64,000 bases of DNA from Phymatolithon calcareum (lineage: Eukaryota > Rhodophyta > Florideophyceae > Hapalidiales), in NCBI GenBank assembly GCA_977006965.1, contig OZ345357.1:620001-684000 (forward strand), written 5' to 3'. The notes under the pieces are model-generated. The model did not search any database. It saw nothing but the letters and a program-made list of their open reading frames with translations, and was not told the origin of the DNA. This document shows positions 21,281 to 31,272 of the stretch, piece by piece. Position 1 is the stretch's first letter; every line of letters begins with the position of its first letter. Made by a program: the position numbers and the translations under genes.

Positions 21281-22218
21281 CCAATTAAAGCCCTGTTTCA
21301 CAGAGAATTGGAAAATAGTAGCTGGCGCGAAAACGTTCACTCTCCGATCTAGCGCACGGTTAGTGGACACCTTCGAGCAAAAACGAGCAAATTATTAACA
21401 ATGGGCATGTATGAGAAAAGTGCTTTCGACCGATAAATTTTGAGTACAACACTTCTACGTTGTCAAATACCTAGCCTACATGCCATTCTCGCACTCTTTG
21501 TTTTGTTCTTCCACATTTTTCCTTGTGTCTCCACAGATACAACCCTGTAAATTTTGGAGCATACATAGATACACTCATCAGTTTACTACTGCATGATAAA
21601 AATTAGAAAACTCGGCTCCTGAGCAGGCCCACTGCTGTGCAGTTTCTGTCGCAGGCAATTTCGAAAAGTTTCAGTGACAGCTCAAAAACTACTCCTGTGA
21701 TTTCTATTATTTTTATCGTAAAAGAATGAGCGTCCTGAGATCTTTCTATAAATGTAAGATTGTTGCAAAGTTCCACACATGCATTGCTTTTCATAGAAAA
21801 CCATTTTTCCAATTTCCTTGTCGAGTATTTCATCCATAGTAGTGGGAATTTATGAAACATGTTTCTCTCTGCGCCAATTAAATTTGACAAGTACTACACA
21901 ACGATTTGGCTCATATAATTCATTTGTGCAGGTCCTTAATATTTTTATTGACAAATCGGTAATCTCTGGTTTCTTATAGCCTCTCCGATGGAGATGTGCG
22001 TCCTGAGACTAATGATTCGACTTCAAGTTCATAAAATCCTTGATCTTTTGGATATCAAGTCGTTCCACATTGGGCTTCTATTTAAGAAGTTTTGACTGAA
22101 TTACCGGGTAGGAGACTTCGCTGTCAAAGAATACGGGACCCTTTTAACTCTACATGTCCTTTTATTCATGTGCTCTCCACCCGCCTCTCTGCTCCGACCA
22201 CTAAACCGAAAACCGCTA

Positions 22219-23636
22219 GCGCACGATGACGAATACGTTCCGCAGCACAAATGGAAAGATATCCAACATGCAATACCCGCAATTTCCAATTCCTAAACTC
22301 ACCAAAGACAAGTGAAACCTCGGGTTCGACTCCGTGTCTATGTCCAGCGCAGCGAATGGAGCCGAGAGCCATATTATTTCCAACCCAGCATTGCCCCCGA
22401 AACCGAAGATACTAAAATTTCTACTTTTTCTTCTAAGAGACTCTTTGCCCAGTGCATCATCATGAGCAGCATACTAGCCAACATACTATCCGAACTGGGA
22501 TACGACATCTACTCAAAGACCCCATATTCTATTTCTATGCACATCAAGAACACGTTTGATGCATCAAGTCCTATCGATCACGCTTTGCTTTCTGAAGCAG
22601 CTCGTGACATCTCTCTGACTGATGACATCAACATGGTGGACTCCAATAATGATCATATGAATATGTGCAGCGGGATGATCCCATTTGGACGCCCAAACGT
22701 CGACGATGAAGTTTCAACTGTAATCTTCATGATAAAGCGGCTCTGCAACAACCCTCTATATGTCAGTGTCGGGGAGCAGATAATCCTCCGGCCACTTATC
22801 GTGATTTTTGAAAACCACCATACGTCTGAAAAACGTTTGTCGCCTTGTAAACACTATTTCATCAAAGATATCGGTAATATGTTGGCCGGTTTGCAAGTAG
22901 GATTGGATAGGTTGGCTCTGTAAAGCGAATTGTGGCTGGAGGGTGGTCCCCTGGTTCCGATCATTGCTGTTTCGCTATCTTTGTGACCACGCGCGAAATT
23001 AATCCCAATTTCCGAGTTATTGATTGCGCACCGAAGGGTGGTATCAAAACGTAAGGCAATTAGAGGAGGACAATTGGGATGCGATCCACACCGGAGGGGA
23101 TAGAAAGTCAGTGTCGTCCGCCTTCGTGACCATGAACCCGAATGTGGAGCGAGCGACGGCGGACTATCTTTGTTTTTCCCACCCACGCTATCCCAACTGT
23201 TGAACAGGAGAGTCCTAAAGCAATGGTTTAGAAATAAACCATAGGATGTGCCCGGTATTGGGCACCGACGGGGAGTAGAGCGCAAGCTCTGTACACCTGT
23301 ACACATGTACACGTGTACTCTCGTCATCGGCTCCACTTTGCCACAGCAACTGTGGGATTTTGTATACGGTACTAGCACTCACCTGTTTTGCTAAAAAGCT
23401 CCAAGCCAGATCACATACCAGGGTTCGTCATACCGGCCTCGTCCCCAAAATCAATTGACAGGCATGCATGTTTGATGTGCGGAAACCACTCTACATTCTT
23501 CGGCAAACACATTCTAAAACTGCCTCATGTCCTCCCAAGCAGACGCTTCAAGCGCCACCCTAGATTCAGATTTGTAGTGCGTATTGCGAGGAATTTATAT
23601 CATATCAGACATGGGACCCGCACAGGGTTCCATTAA
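22219..23636 (+). pseudogene. Copia-2 gag, copy A
   Basis: The start region matches MTNTFRSTNGKISNMQYPQF of copy B, but a TGA follows LTKDK. Further frames read MSSILANILSELGYDIYSK, TPYSISMHIKNTFDASSPID and MVDSNNDHMNMCSGMIPFG, a typical Copia gag core. A 505-bp insertion interrupts the frame near 22881. After it comes ACLMCGNHSTFFGKH, a degraded zinc knuckle. It is non-functional. Confidence 0.75.
22881..23385. other. 505-bp insertion within Copia-2 copy A
   Basis: The sequence is absent from copy B, where GATATGTT joins directly to AAGCTCCAAGCC. It has no clear terminal repeats or target duplication. It includes a run of GTACAC/GTGTAC alternations at about 23290-23320 (TGTACACCTGTACACATGTA) able to form several small hairpins. 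No gene is supported. Confidence 0.55.
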
Positions 23637-24360
23637 ATAAAACGGGTACATATTGGCATCCGTGTTCCAGAACACAATTCAATACCAGGTTATTTGGCTT
23701 GGTCCAATGCAAACTTCCGTACATATACTAGTCTACTCCCTCGACAACGTGAATCGAGACCTGCTCGTCTTCTTCTTCGATGCGAGCCTTAACCTTGTCA
23801 CTACAAGACTTTTTCATTGCTTTTCAAACAGTCTCTAACCCCCAGAAGCTCTTATTAACAAGCAAGTGCTTGAATGCATTCGTGTTCCCCGTTCCTTTCT
23901 CAAATTTTACTTTCCCATATTTCTTGCAGTTGCCGCCAGGAGGGCACGCATATTCAAAGTGCAAGACATTTCGTCGCCCTGGTCCTCCTTTCTTAGGTCG
24001 TGCATCGCACACTACATCAGGGTGCTTTTTCATCAGCATCTCGACGATGGCTCGCATCTTGGATCGCTTAACTTCTACTTTCATAGCGTCTTCACCAGCT
24101 GGAGTACGTGAGATTATCAGTGTAGAAAAGGATCGAGGTCGACATTCTACACACACTTCCACTGCATGATTTTATAGAAATTCTAAGTGTGGCCACACGC
24201 GAAACGTCCGTGTGTCTGGCGGACAGTAACGTTCATGAGTCTGGGAGACACTCTATAGAACTTCCAATACGTATTTCCGTACGTATTGCGGAAGAAAAAG
24301 GGTACGTATCGCCTTGTATTGCCGTAGACAGTAATCCCCGTTATATTTAATGAAACCCTG
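23623..24360 (-). mobile_element. Non-autonomous hAT element, 738 bp, perfect 8-bp TSD
   Basis: The left end is CAGGGTTCCATTAAATAAAA. The right end, read inwards, is CAGGGTTTCATTAAATATAA. The flanking duplication GACCCGCA is perfect (23615-23622 and 24361-24368). The corresponding empty site in Copia-2 copy B (47904-47930) has a single GACCCGCA. The element keeps only the N-terminal finger-coding part of a transposase gene on the minus strand, so it would depend on an intact relative. Confidence 0.93.
23824..24084 (-). pseudogene. hAT transposase N-terminal zinc-finger fragment
   Basis: From the ATG at 24082-24084 the frame begins MKVEVKRSKMRAIVEMLMKK. It contains a BED-like finger, YACPPGGNCKKYGKVKF then NAFKHLLV, equivalent to the finger of the intact transposase at 7531-9372. 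A stop follows KSFWGLETV. The RNase H-like core and dimerisation domain are missing. A short DNA-binding peptide could in principle still be made. Confidence 0.75.
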
Positions 24361-24393
24361 GACCCGCATCACACTATATTGGGTGCAAAATTA

Positions 24394-24728
24394 TTGTACC
24401 TTGCTGGCTGCTCATTTGCAACCTGGCAGCATAACGCTTCATGTTCTGTTTGCGCTTATACCTTAGTGCGGTACTTATGCGATTACTTCAGATGCAAGGG
24501 AAACCCTCTGGTTGCACCATACTGGCTTCTCCTTTGCAACCTCGCAGCAAAATACATTATGTTCTAAGCGCGATTCCACCCTCCTAGTATAGTGCTTATG
24601 CGATTACACCAGATGCGAAGCAAACCCTTTCGTTTTGTACCTTGCTGGCCATTCTTTTGCAACCTTGCAGCACAGTACTTTTATGTTCTACGCGCGCTTG
24701 TACCACCGTACGGTTTTTATATAAATGA
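24394..24728. repeat. Tandem repeat, about 118-123 bp, 2.8 units
   Basis: Units start at 24394, 24512 and 24635 with TTG(T/C)ACC(T/A)T(G/A)CTGGC. Each contains TTTGCAACCT(G/C/T)GCAGCA, then TTATGTTCT and TTATGCGATTAC. The third unit runs into TTTTTATATAAATGAAG, a TATA-like sequence about 55 bp before the hAT pseudogene start at 24782. The array may have been a promoter or transposase-binding region. Confidence 0.75.
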
Positions 24729-24781
24729 AGAGATTCTCAAATCTTGTGTCTGCTCTCCCATCCATGCAATAACGTTCTACC

Positions 24782-26342
24782 ATGCAACATCCATCCCCGA
24801 AGGAAGTTGTACTAGCTCTCATGTCCTTCGTCCGCAAGGAAAAGCGCAAAATCACCGACATCTCTACCGGCCGACAAGTCGAGAAAGTGTACGTGCAGTA
24901 ACGATGCCCCAAACCTTCCTGCGCGCTATCTGTTGTTTCGTTTATCGACAAGACGAGTCTCAACAACCCGTACGTGCATCTCAAGAGTTGTTATGCTAAA
25001 GGTCAGACCTCCGAGAAGCAGGAAATAACGCTCAATCGAATGTACCAAGAAGCACTATCGACGGCACAAGAGAAGGGCGGAACCATCAAATCCCATTTCG
25101 CATCTCGATCGCTTTCCGAGTACGAAAAAACGGTCTACCGTATCTTCGTATGATCATCATGAAAAGTCTACCTCATTATTATGTTGACGACGCCGAAGTT
25201 CGGAAGTTCTCTCGTATTTCTGTTGCTCTGTGCTGCAATACTGTGATTGTGATCATCTTTGAGCTAGTTGAGCTCGTCGAAAATCGCATTGCATGTGAGA
25301 TGAAGGGAACAATTGGAGCTATTTTGCACGACGACTGGTCCTGCGGCAGTGTGCACTATGTCGCGGTGATTGCTTCCTATTGCACTACTAATACTACTGC
25401 TCATTTGAACTCCGGTCTAACAGTTCAACACACGCCACGTCTTGTATTGTTGGGTCTATCCGCTTTGGAGAAAGTTGATGCTGTTGATTCCACCGATCGC
25501 GACTCTGCAGAAGAAGCAACGCGATTCAATGCTGAGGCACATTTGCACTATTTCCGAGCTATTCTCCTGTTCTTTGAGCAGAATTTTGATGACTGATGTG
25601 TTTGCTTTGTGGCCGATAACACAAGTAAGAATCAGAGGCTAGCGCGGATGAGTGGGAAACCTCATGTTGGATGTAAGAGCCACAAGCTCAATTTGGAAGT
25701 GAACCGCATGTTGGATACACATACTGATTTGTATGACACTGCAGTGTCAGTGTACGGTACTATGAGATCCGCCACACAACTGAAGAACGCAGCGATCCTT
25801 CGAAACGTGACCGAACTAAGTCCGATAATGCACAAGCAGACGCGATGGTCTGGGAAAGTGCAAATGTTGCGCAGAATTTTGCAAATTCGCGATGAACTTT
25901 CCGCAGTAAGCGAGAGCGGTGATGGCAACCTATGTGTCGAGACTTCCATCCGCTTCGAAGGTAAGGTCAAGCGGTATAACAAGGTGCTGTCCGAAATTGA
26001 TGTTGTAACGAAATCCTTGCAAATTCGCGGTCACACATTGTCGTCATGTCGCCAAGATTTGGATGTCCTCATAGAAAAAGTTGCCGTTGAGAAAAGCAAC
26101 AGGCGCTCTGTGTTTACCAGTGCAAACTCGGGACGCACTACATAGCACGGAGTGCAGCGGCGATGGTGAACAGACGGAGGATGACTCCTCAACTGTTCGA
26201 AGCGCTAGTGTTCTTGAAAGTTAACAACCGATTTTGGGACGCGGAGCTGGTATGCAAAGCTATCCCCGGGAATCGTTCGGAAAATGCGAAAGGGCGCATG
26301 AGAGACCATGAAATTAACGTAGAAATGTCGAAAAGTGTCTAA
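24782..26342 (+). pseudogene. Decayed hAT transposase, same clade as 7531-9372
   Basis: The frame starts MQHPSPKEVVLALMSF, with TAA after about 39 codons, then the finger part CPKPSC ... HLKSCY. After a shift, 25150-25596 covers ELVELVENRIACEMKGTIG and ILHDDWSCGSVHYVAV (first aspartate). From 25609 it covers FVADNTSKNQ (second aspartate), GCKSHKLNLEV (CxxH) and TRWSGKVQMLRRIL. A deletion near 26140 joins this, in another frame, to the C-terminal TPQLFEALVFLKVNNRFWD. It contains at least two stops, two shifts and one deletion. The conserved histidine is present here, unlike in the intact copy. Confidence 0.85.
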
Positions 26343-26497
26343 TGGGAGTGCTTTGTGTCTTGCAGTTGGGCTTTGTGGTGCCGTGAATGTGTGGATGTTT
26401 CTGCTGTAGTTTTTCATGCTTTACATGACCATTAAACGATATTCATCGCCCGAGATCATTGCAATTAGGATTTCTACTACTACCAGTATTGAAATTC

Positions 26498-28811
26498 GAG
26501 GAAATTCGCTGTATGGACCGAAAAAGGTGGCAAAATTCGCTAAATCGGCACCCCTTGCAAAAACTGCTACTCATTATGATTTGAGCTAGCTAACCCTAGA
26601 TACAAACACACGACGCCAGTACAAGAGCAATAATGGGGACAGTAAAACCTAGACAGACGCATATCATTACATTGCCCATCCGCTACGCAAAGCACTCTGC
26701 ACGTCTTCACATTCGATTCTAAGCCAACTCACAACGATCTCGCCCGAACCGTCTGAAGTCATGGAGAAGAAGGAGCTCGTGTTAAGGGTGGGTGACTACC
26801 CTGGAGCACACTTTGACGATGTTGTCAACTTCGTAATCGCCCACAACACGTCTATTGGCAAGGCACATTTCGTGGCAAATCGCAACAAGCAGCGCGTGGA
26901 GCTCATCTGTAGCCAGCGCACAGCTTGCGCCTTCCGAGTGCATCCGAGCGCTTCCTAGCGTCGACGGCGTCAAGATAACCACATTTTCAGGACACAGCTG
27001 CGTTGGCGGCTCCTCCAGGTTACGACAATTCAGTAAGGAGTTACTCGCGCGGCGGGCGCCAGTGATGACGGATTTTATCTCCACAAAAGGCCGCGTCAGG
27101 GGAAACGCGGCCCAGCTAACGGAGATGGTCCGCAAACAATGTGGTATCGCGCTGAAACCAACGCAAGCGCACAGCATAGTGGCTGCGAAGCAGGGCACGG
27201 ACCTCCATCATCTGGCGCAAATCCGTGTACTGCGCTCGTACTTGGCCGCAGTACAACAGCGTGACCCCGGCGGAATGTACGCACTTGCAACAACCCCAGT
27301 CCTTGGCACGACACAGCAGCAGCTTCACAGCGTTTTCTGTTGCCCAAAGGGCGCGATGGACACGTGTGCGGCCTTCAACGGCTTCGTAAGTGTTGACGCG
27401 GCCCATTTAACTTCTGTGACGCAAGGCCAGCGTTTAACCCTCACAAATATGATTCCAACAGGCATGCGACCACTCTGGCCTTCTGCATCGCGCAGGGAGA
27501 GAGCGCGCTCAGCTGCGCCAGTTTCCTGTCCAACTGCATTTCATGCTTTCCCAACATTTCGATTTTAATGTCAGACGGCGCCAAAGGCCTAGACTCGGCC
27601 GAGGTGTCGGAACTTCTCTCGTCCCACAACGTAACACGAACGAGGTGCGCGTGGCACCTGCTTTGGAAAAACCTTCGTACTGCGGGAATCAAGCACGGCG
27701 ATGCAGATCGTGCTGCACTGTGGTCGATAGTGTACGCCAGAACTGAGAACTACGCATACCAGCTGCTAGAAGAGCTCAAGGCGAACAATGAGCCACTAGT
27801 GCAGTGGTTTTCGGAGCGCATGCACTCTTGCGCGACGTTCGAATTACTAAAGCGTGGTCTCCCCCGCTTGGGTGTTGTAAGCTCTAACAGCGCAGAGCAG
27901 ACCAACAGTGCACTCGTCAAGGTGCGTGCGAAGCCCATTTGCGACATTGTGGCCTCTGTAATCGGGCGAATGTCCGACGATCGATTCAAACGAGGGCGCA
28001 TGGCGCTGGAAATGATAGCGACGGGCAAGTTACTCACACCTTACTGCTACAAGAACCACCAGGAAAAAATTATCCGAGCGGAGAAGCTGCTTGTGGAGCC
28101 GGAGGTCATCGAAAGTGACATGCTGAGGTGTGTTGTTAGCAGCGACGTGACTCCATTCCATGTGGTAATTAACAGCGAATACCGCGCTGCATGCTCTTGC
28201 CGCCACTTTGACGAGCACCAGCGGCCATGTAGCCACGTCGTCGCTGCACTTTTGTACGCTTCTAGACGCTTGGCGAAGCATCGAGTCGCGTTCGATCCGT
28301 GGAACAAGAACTGGTTCGGGGACGCATGGATTTTGAGAACGTGGGCCAAGCAACACGAGGGTAGCATCACTCGCGTTGCAGTCACTGGTGACCAGCTAGT
28401 ACAGGAAGATTTGGTGCCGTTTGACCTTGTCGCTAAGCCGGGCCGCAAGCGCAAGAGGCCCTACATGCCGTCGGAAATGAGGGCCAGACACTGCTCCTCT
28501 TGCGGAACCATCGGTCACTTCTCGCGAACATGCGCCAAGCCTAACATCCACAATATTGTTGAGGCGAAGCGAAAACAGATCGACAAAGCGGCACAGTCCA
28601 TGATAATTGATCTCACCGCCTGCGATGACGGAGATGCTACTTGTGACGAGGAGCAAAAGCCTAGAGAGTAGTGCACAGGATAAAATTTACTCTTTTTACC
28701 AAGTTTATTTGCGTAGAGTGCTCAGTGTATCATAACGAGTAGTAGTTTTTGCAAGGGGTGCCGATTTAGCGAAATTTGCCGCCTTTTTCGGTCCATGCAG
28801 CTAATTTCCTC
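26498..28811 (+). mobile_element. Mutator-like (MULE) DNA transposon, long TIRs, 10-bp TSD
   Basis: It is a 2314-bp element. Its first about 82 bp (GAGGAAATTCGCTGTATGGA ... TCATTATGA) are repeated inverted at 28730-28811 with about 8 mismatches. Flanking copies of ATTGAAATTC (26488-26497 and 28812-28821) are a 10-bp target duplication. Long terminal repeats and a 9-11 bp duplication are typical of Mutator-like elements. The internal gene encodes a MULE transposase with two shifts. Confidence 0.93.
26761..28671 (+). pseudogene. MULE transposase with SWIM and CCHC fingers, two frameshifts
   Basis: The ATG at 26761 starts MEKKELVLRVGDYPGAHFDD, a MULE N-terminal DNA-binding region (CSQRTACAFRV). 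A shift near 26950 leads to a frame with RRAPVMTDFISTKGRVRGNA and GFVSVDAAHLTSVTQG (first catalytic Asp). A second shift at about 27440 leads to LMSDGAKGLDSAEV (second Asp), the ARCAWHLL-like block TRCAWHLLWKNL, and NSAEQTNSAL. Near the C-terminus are a SWIM finger (ACSCRHFDEHQRPCSHVV; CxC...CxH), the basic patch KPGRKRKRPY and a zinc knuckle CSSCGTIGHFSRTC. The 367-codon 3' frame (27568-28671) is open. Only two indels separate this copy from coding capacity. Confidence 0.9.
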
Positions 28812-28984
28812 ATTGAAATTCGCATTTCATCGCCGTGTGAGACGCCCTCCGCATTGGGTATTGTATCTTTTTCTCCAATCGCTTGCAATGGCATTGTTCC
28901 GATCCCTGCACATATTACAGTCTGCAGTAACATCTACATTGCTCGAAAGATTCATTATGCAATACTACGCAAGATCATGAACAC

Positions 28985-30321
28985 CATACTGCACGCCGTT
29001 ATGGGGGTCCGGTGCAGACGGTCCAAAGACTCTTTGTAATGCCTGCGGAGTTCGATTCAAAAAAGGGAAAACTCGCCCTCTTTAAAGAAAAGTAATGGAT
29101 ATCTTACAGTTGTTCAATCTGAGAATTCATATCCTGTCGTTCTACCGCAAGAAAGCAATAAGAAGACCAGCAAAAAAATCGCTACTCCGATACTTCAAGC
29201 TTGTCTTCAAGAATCAAAACGTGTAGTTCGAAAGGCCTTCACTGAAACTCCTATTGCAACAGCTGTAGCGGAGAAACCTCGTGTTCGCGCCCGTCGCACC
29301 ACAGCTGGTCAGTTGCCAGGGAGATATGCTTCCAAGTCTGTGCCTGATGACTTATCGCAGTGGCGTTCCTCCTCTGCGTCACCAAGTACTGGTCCATCGT
29401 CTCCAGCTGCCAGTTCTGATGAGCAGGGTAAGTCGATGCCTGCGTTAAGTTCTCTATATGCATGAGTACTATGCTGGGGTCTTTTATATTCGATATTTCA
29501 GCTCTTGCGTTTTACGTTTGTCTGGTTTCTGACAACTGTTGTGGCTTCTTGTACGTTTCTGTGCTGAAGATGATCATCGCCCAGGGTTGTTGAGCAGTCC
29601 AATGTTCCTGAACCTAGATGAACCATCTTTGTACAAGTTCAATGACACCGATGTCGATTACATGATTCCACATTTCGCATTTCTAGGCCTGGGCTCTGAT
29701 GCGAAATCTCAGAATGCCACTGTTCTGCCAATGCCAGCTGACCCCTCGTCAAGAGAACAATTCAGTTTTGCACTTGCTAAGCTTGGACGCGACGCTTCAC
29801 TGGCCATAGACCTACCCGATCGGATTGAGGCCTTGCGTGCATTGGTACAAGAGAAACAGGTATCCAAGTGCTATGATGTCTGCGTCGAATCCCTGGCGAG
29901 CTTGTGGATCCAGCAACGCCATCAAAAGTCGAAGGACGAACGAAGGCAAGCTGAATATCTTAAGGAATTTATTCGTTCGCTGATAGTGCAGCAAGACCCG
30001 ACTTGTGCCCTTTCCTCTTTTCTCGACGTTTCCGGTGCACAATCTGAAGCGTCAGGCGTAAAGTCGGAGCCGCAATCACCGATAATGCTTCCAGAAAGGG
30101 CGCTGTACGTCGCCGCTACTGAGAGCATAACTGGTTTGATGGATAACGTTCAGATGGTTGGGTTTTCAGACACCTGTCCTATTGAGTTGCTGGCGGAAGA
30201 CGTACACTGTGCAGTGGTGAAAAAACGCAATGAACGTGAAAGTCATAATTTTGCCCTGGACAAAAAAGAATGTGCGAACACGGCACCGACCATGTACGAG
30301 ACGGTTGCTGCGAAAGCGTAA
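28985..30321 (+). pseudogene. GATA-type zinc-finger protein gene, copy B, one intron, damaged
   Basis: The second half of a GATA finger is encoded at about 28998-29070: [18 protein letters not shown], with the C-N-A-C pair. The first Cys pair is not visible. After a net +2 indel relative to copy C, exon 1 continues to SSPAASSDEQ (29427). An intron of 142 nt (29428-29569, GTAAGT...GAAG) restores the frame into exon 2, DDHRPGLLSSPMFLNLDEPS, open to 30321. Exon 2 has no recognised domain. GATA proteins are DNA-binding transcription regulators. The splice fit shows this derives from a real spliced gene. Copy C (55200-55535) has an undamaged finger frame but lacks exon 2. Confidence 0.7.
29428..29569 (+). 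other. Spliceosomal intron in the GATA-finger gene
   Basis: The donor G|GTAAGT and acceptor TTTCTGTGCTGAAG join codons as GAT GAG CAG G/AT GAT CAT without changing the frame. The length is 142 nt. The interior has stops in the exon frame. Confidence 0.75.
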
Positions 30322-30542
30322 GAGTATTCAATGAAGTATCATTTGGTCTTTGAAACAAGATGAGTGTTTAATTTCTGTTGATTGGTTCCTTGGTTTACGC
30401 GCTAAGCGCCAAGAGATACACACGTCTCCAGAGCTACGTTGATCTGGATGTGGGGCGCAAAATGTGAGTCTTAAGTTAGGCTGATGGAAGGTCGACGAAG
30501 TCTGTCAAAGCGGAGGTTATAAACGTTTATTACTGATATTCT

Positions 30543-31110
30543 CTACAGTACTTCCACTCTCATGAAGTTCCTAGCCGATGCCCTCTGCCTGTGAAAAACT
30601 GACTTGAAGTTGTTGCGTGGTGCAACCATTGCCTGAGATCCACGAGGTAGACCCTTTATCCTAGAGCCCGGTACTGGAGGAGCTGGAGCTGTCGACCGTG
30701 GAAGTTTTGGGGTCCTCAACCCCGACATCATTTCGAGTAATGAAAACGCCCAGTACGAAGAAGAAACAGTAAAGACAACGTTCATGAACGAAATTGAAAT
30801 CCAAAAAATTGTCGCATCTTCGGCGATGATTGCCAGAAGCAATTCAATCGGCAGGGACAAATTCGAGAAAGTGTTCGAGGCTATGAAGGTAGCAATGAAA
30901 CTGCGCAAGGTCTGCGACCTGGACACAACTAGCAGCAGTGCATAACTGACGTCAATTGCTGCCCACAAAGTGCATCCGGCAGCGTACGCGTTGATAGATT
31001 TGACGCGGTGAGCGCGATGATCCCACGAGGCATAAACGCCAAGTGCCGATATCAACAGTTGGGCAATCCCTACGCTACGTCCTTCAATGACATTAACGAA
31101 ACTAATGAAT
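30543..31110 (-). CDS. Unrecognised multi-pass membrane protein, copy B (3' exon)
   Basis: A minus-strand frame stays open from a 3' splice acceptor (CCTTAG, 31111-31114) to 30543. Hydrophobic segments include IAQLLISALGVYASW, AAGCTLWAAIDVSYALLLVV, LPIELLLAIIAEDATIFWI and a stretch ending SSYWAFSLL, giving about four membrane spans. A Pro-rich tail follows (STAPAPPVPGSR). Copy C (55600-56169) keeps the same frame for about 150 residues with mostly conservative changes and a clean 7-residue indel, which argues that the ancestor was a real gene. I do not recognise the family. It is convergent with the GATA-finger gene. The upstream exon is not identified. Confidence 0.5.
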
Positions 31111-31272
31111 CTAAGGAGGGTTCATTCAAAGAGTGTATCAGAAGTAGAATGTTAGTACGTCATGGGATTCAGCACAGCATCAGACGTGACACCTACAAAT
31201 ATCGGAACTGCAATGTCAGGTGATGCTCGATACGTCAAGCGGTATCCCAGTATATATTCCAAACGTACATAC
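31111..31272 (-). other. Candidate 162-nt intron with TACTAAC branch point
   Basis: On the minus strand, GTATGT at 31272 and CCTTAG ending at 31111 bracket TACTAAC (31157-31151), about 40 nt before the acceptor. Copy C has GTATGT, TACTGAC and CCTCAG at exactly the same spacing (56170-56331, 162 nt). Part of the interval can also be read as an open frame (YRASPDIAVPIFVGV), so a different donor is possible. Confidence 0.45.

Larger units (their letters stand above)
21281..24394 (+). mobile_element. Copia family 2, copy A (5' region and gag), with insertions
   Basis: It is collinear with 46098-47945: a shared leader of about 950 bp, then gag, then TGGGACCCGCA and ATATTGGGTGCAAAATTA. Relative to copy B it carries a roughly 505-bp insertion (22881-23385) and a 738-bp hAT-derived element (23623-24360). 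Homology stops at about 24394. No integrase or RT remains. Confidence 0.8.
24782..28908 (+). mobile_element. hAT relic with a Mutator-like element nested in its 3' end
   Basis: The transposase relic (24782-26342) is followed by 155 bp, then a complete Mutator-like element (26498-28811), then 28812-28908. That last part ends in a sequence which, read inwards, is CAGGGATCGGAACAATGCC, the CAGGG-type hAT end. The 8 bp after it are CACATATT. No matching left terminus was found, so the 5' end is probably lost and only the right end is proposed. Confidence 0.5.

Noticed and set aside
22854-23378. 174-codon minus-strand frame inside the 505-bp insertion
   Set aside because: Begins outside the insertion and crosses its border, and has no recognisable motif. 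Probably chance.
23615-24368. Interpretation of this segment as part of the adjacent hAT relic at 24782
   Set aside because: It has its own matched ends, its own perfect 8-bp duplication and opposite gene orientation, so it is a separate insertion.
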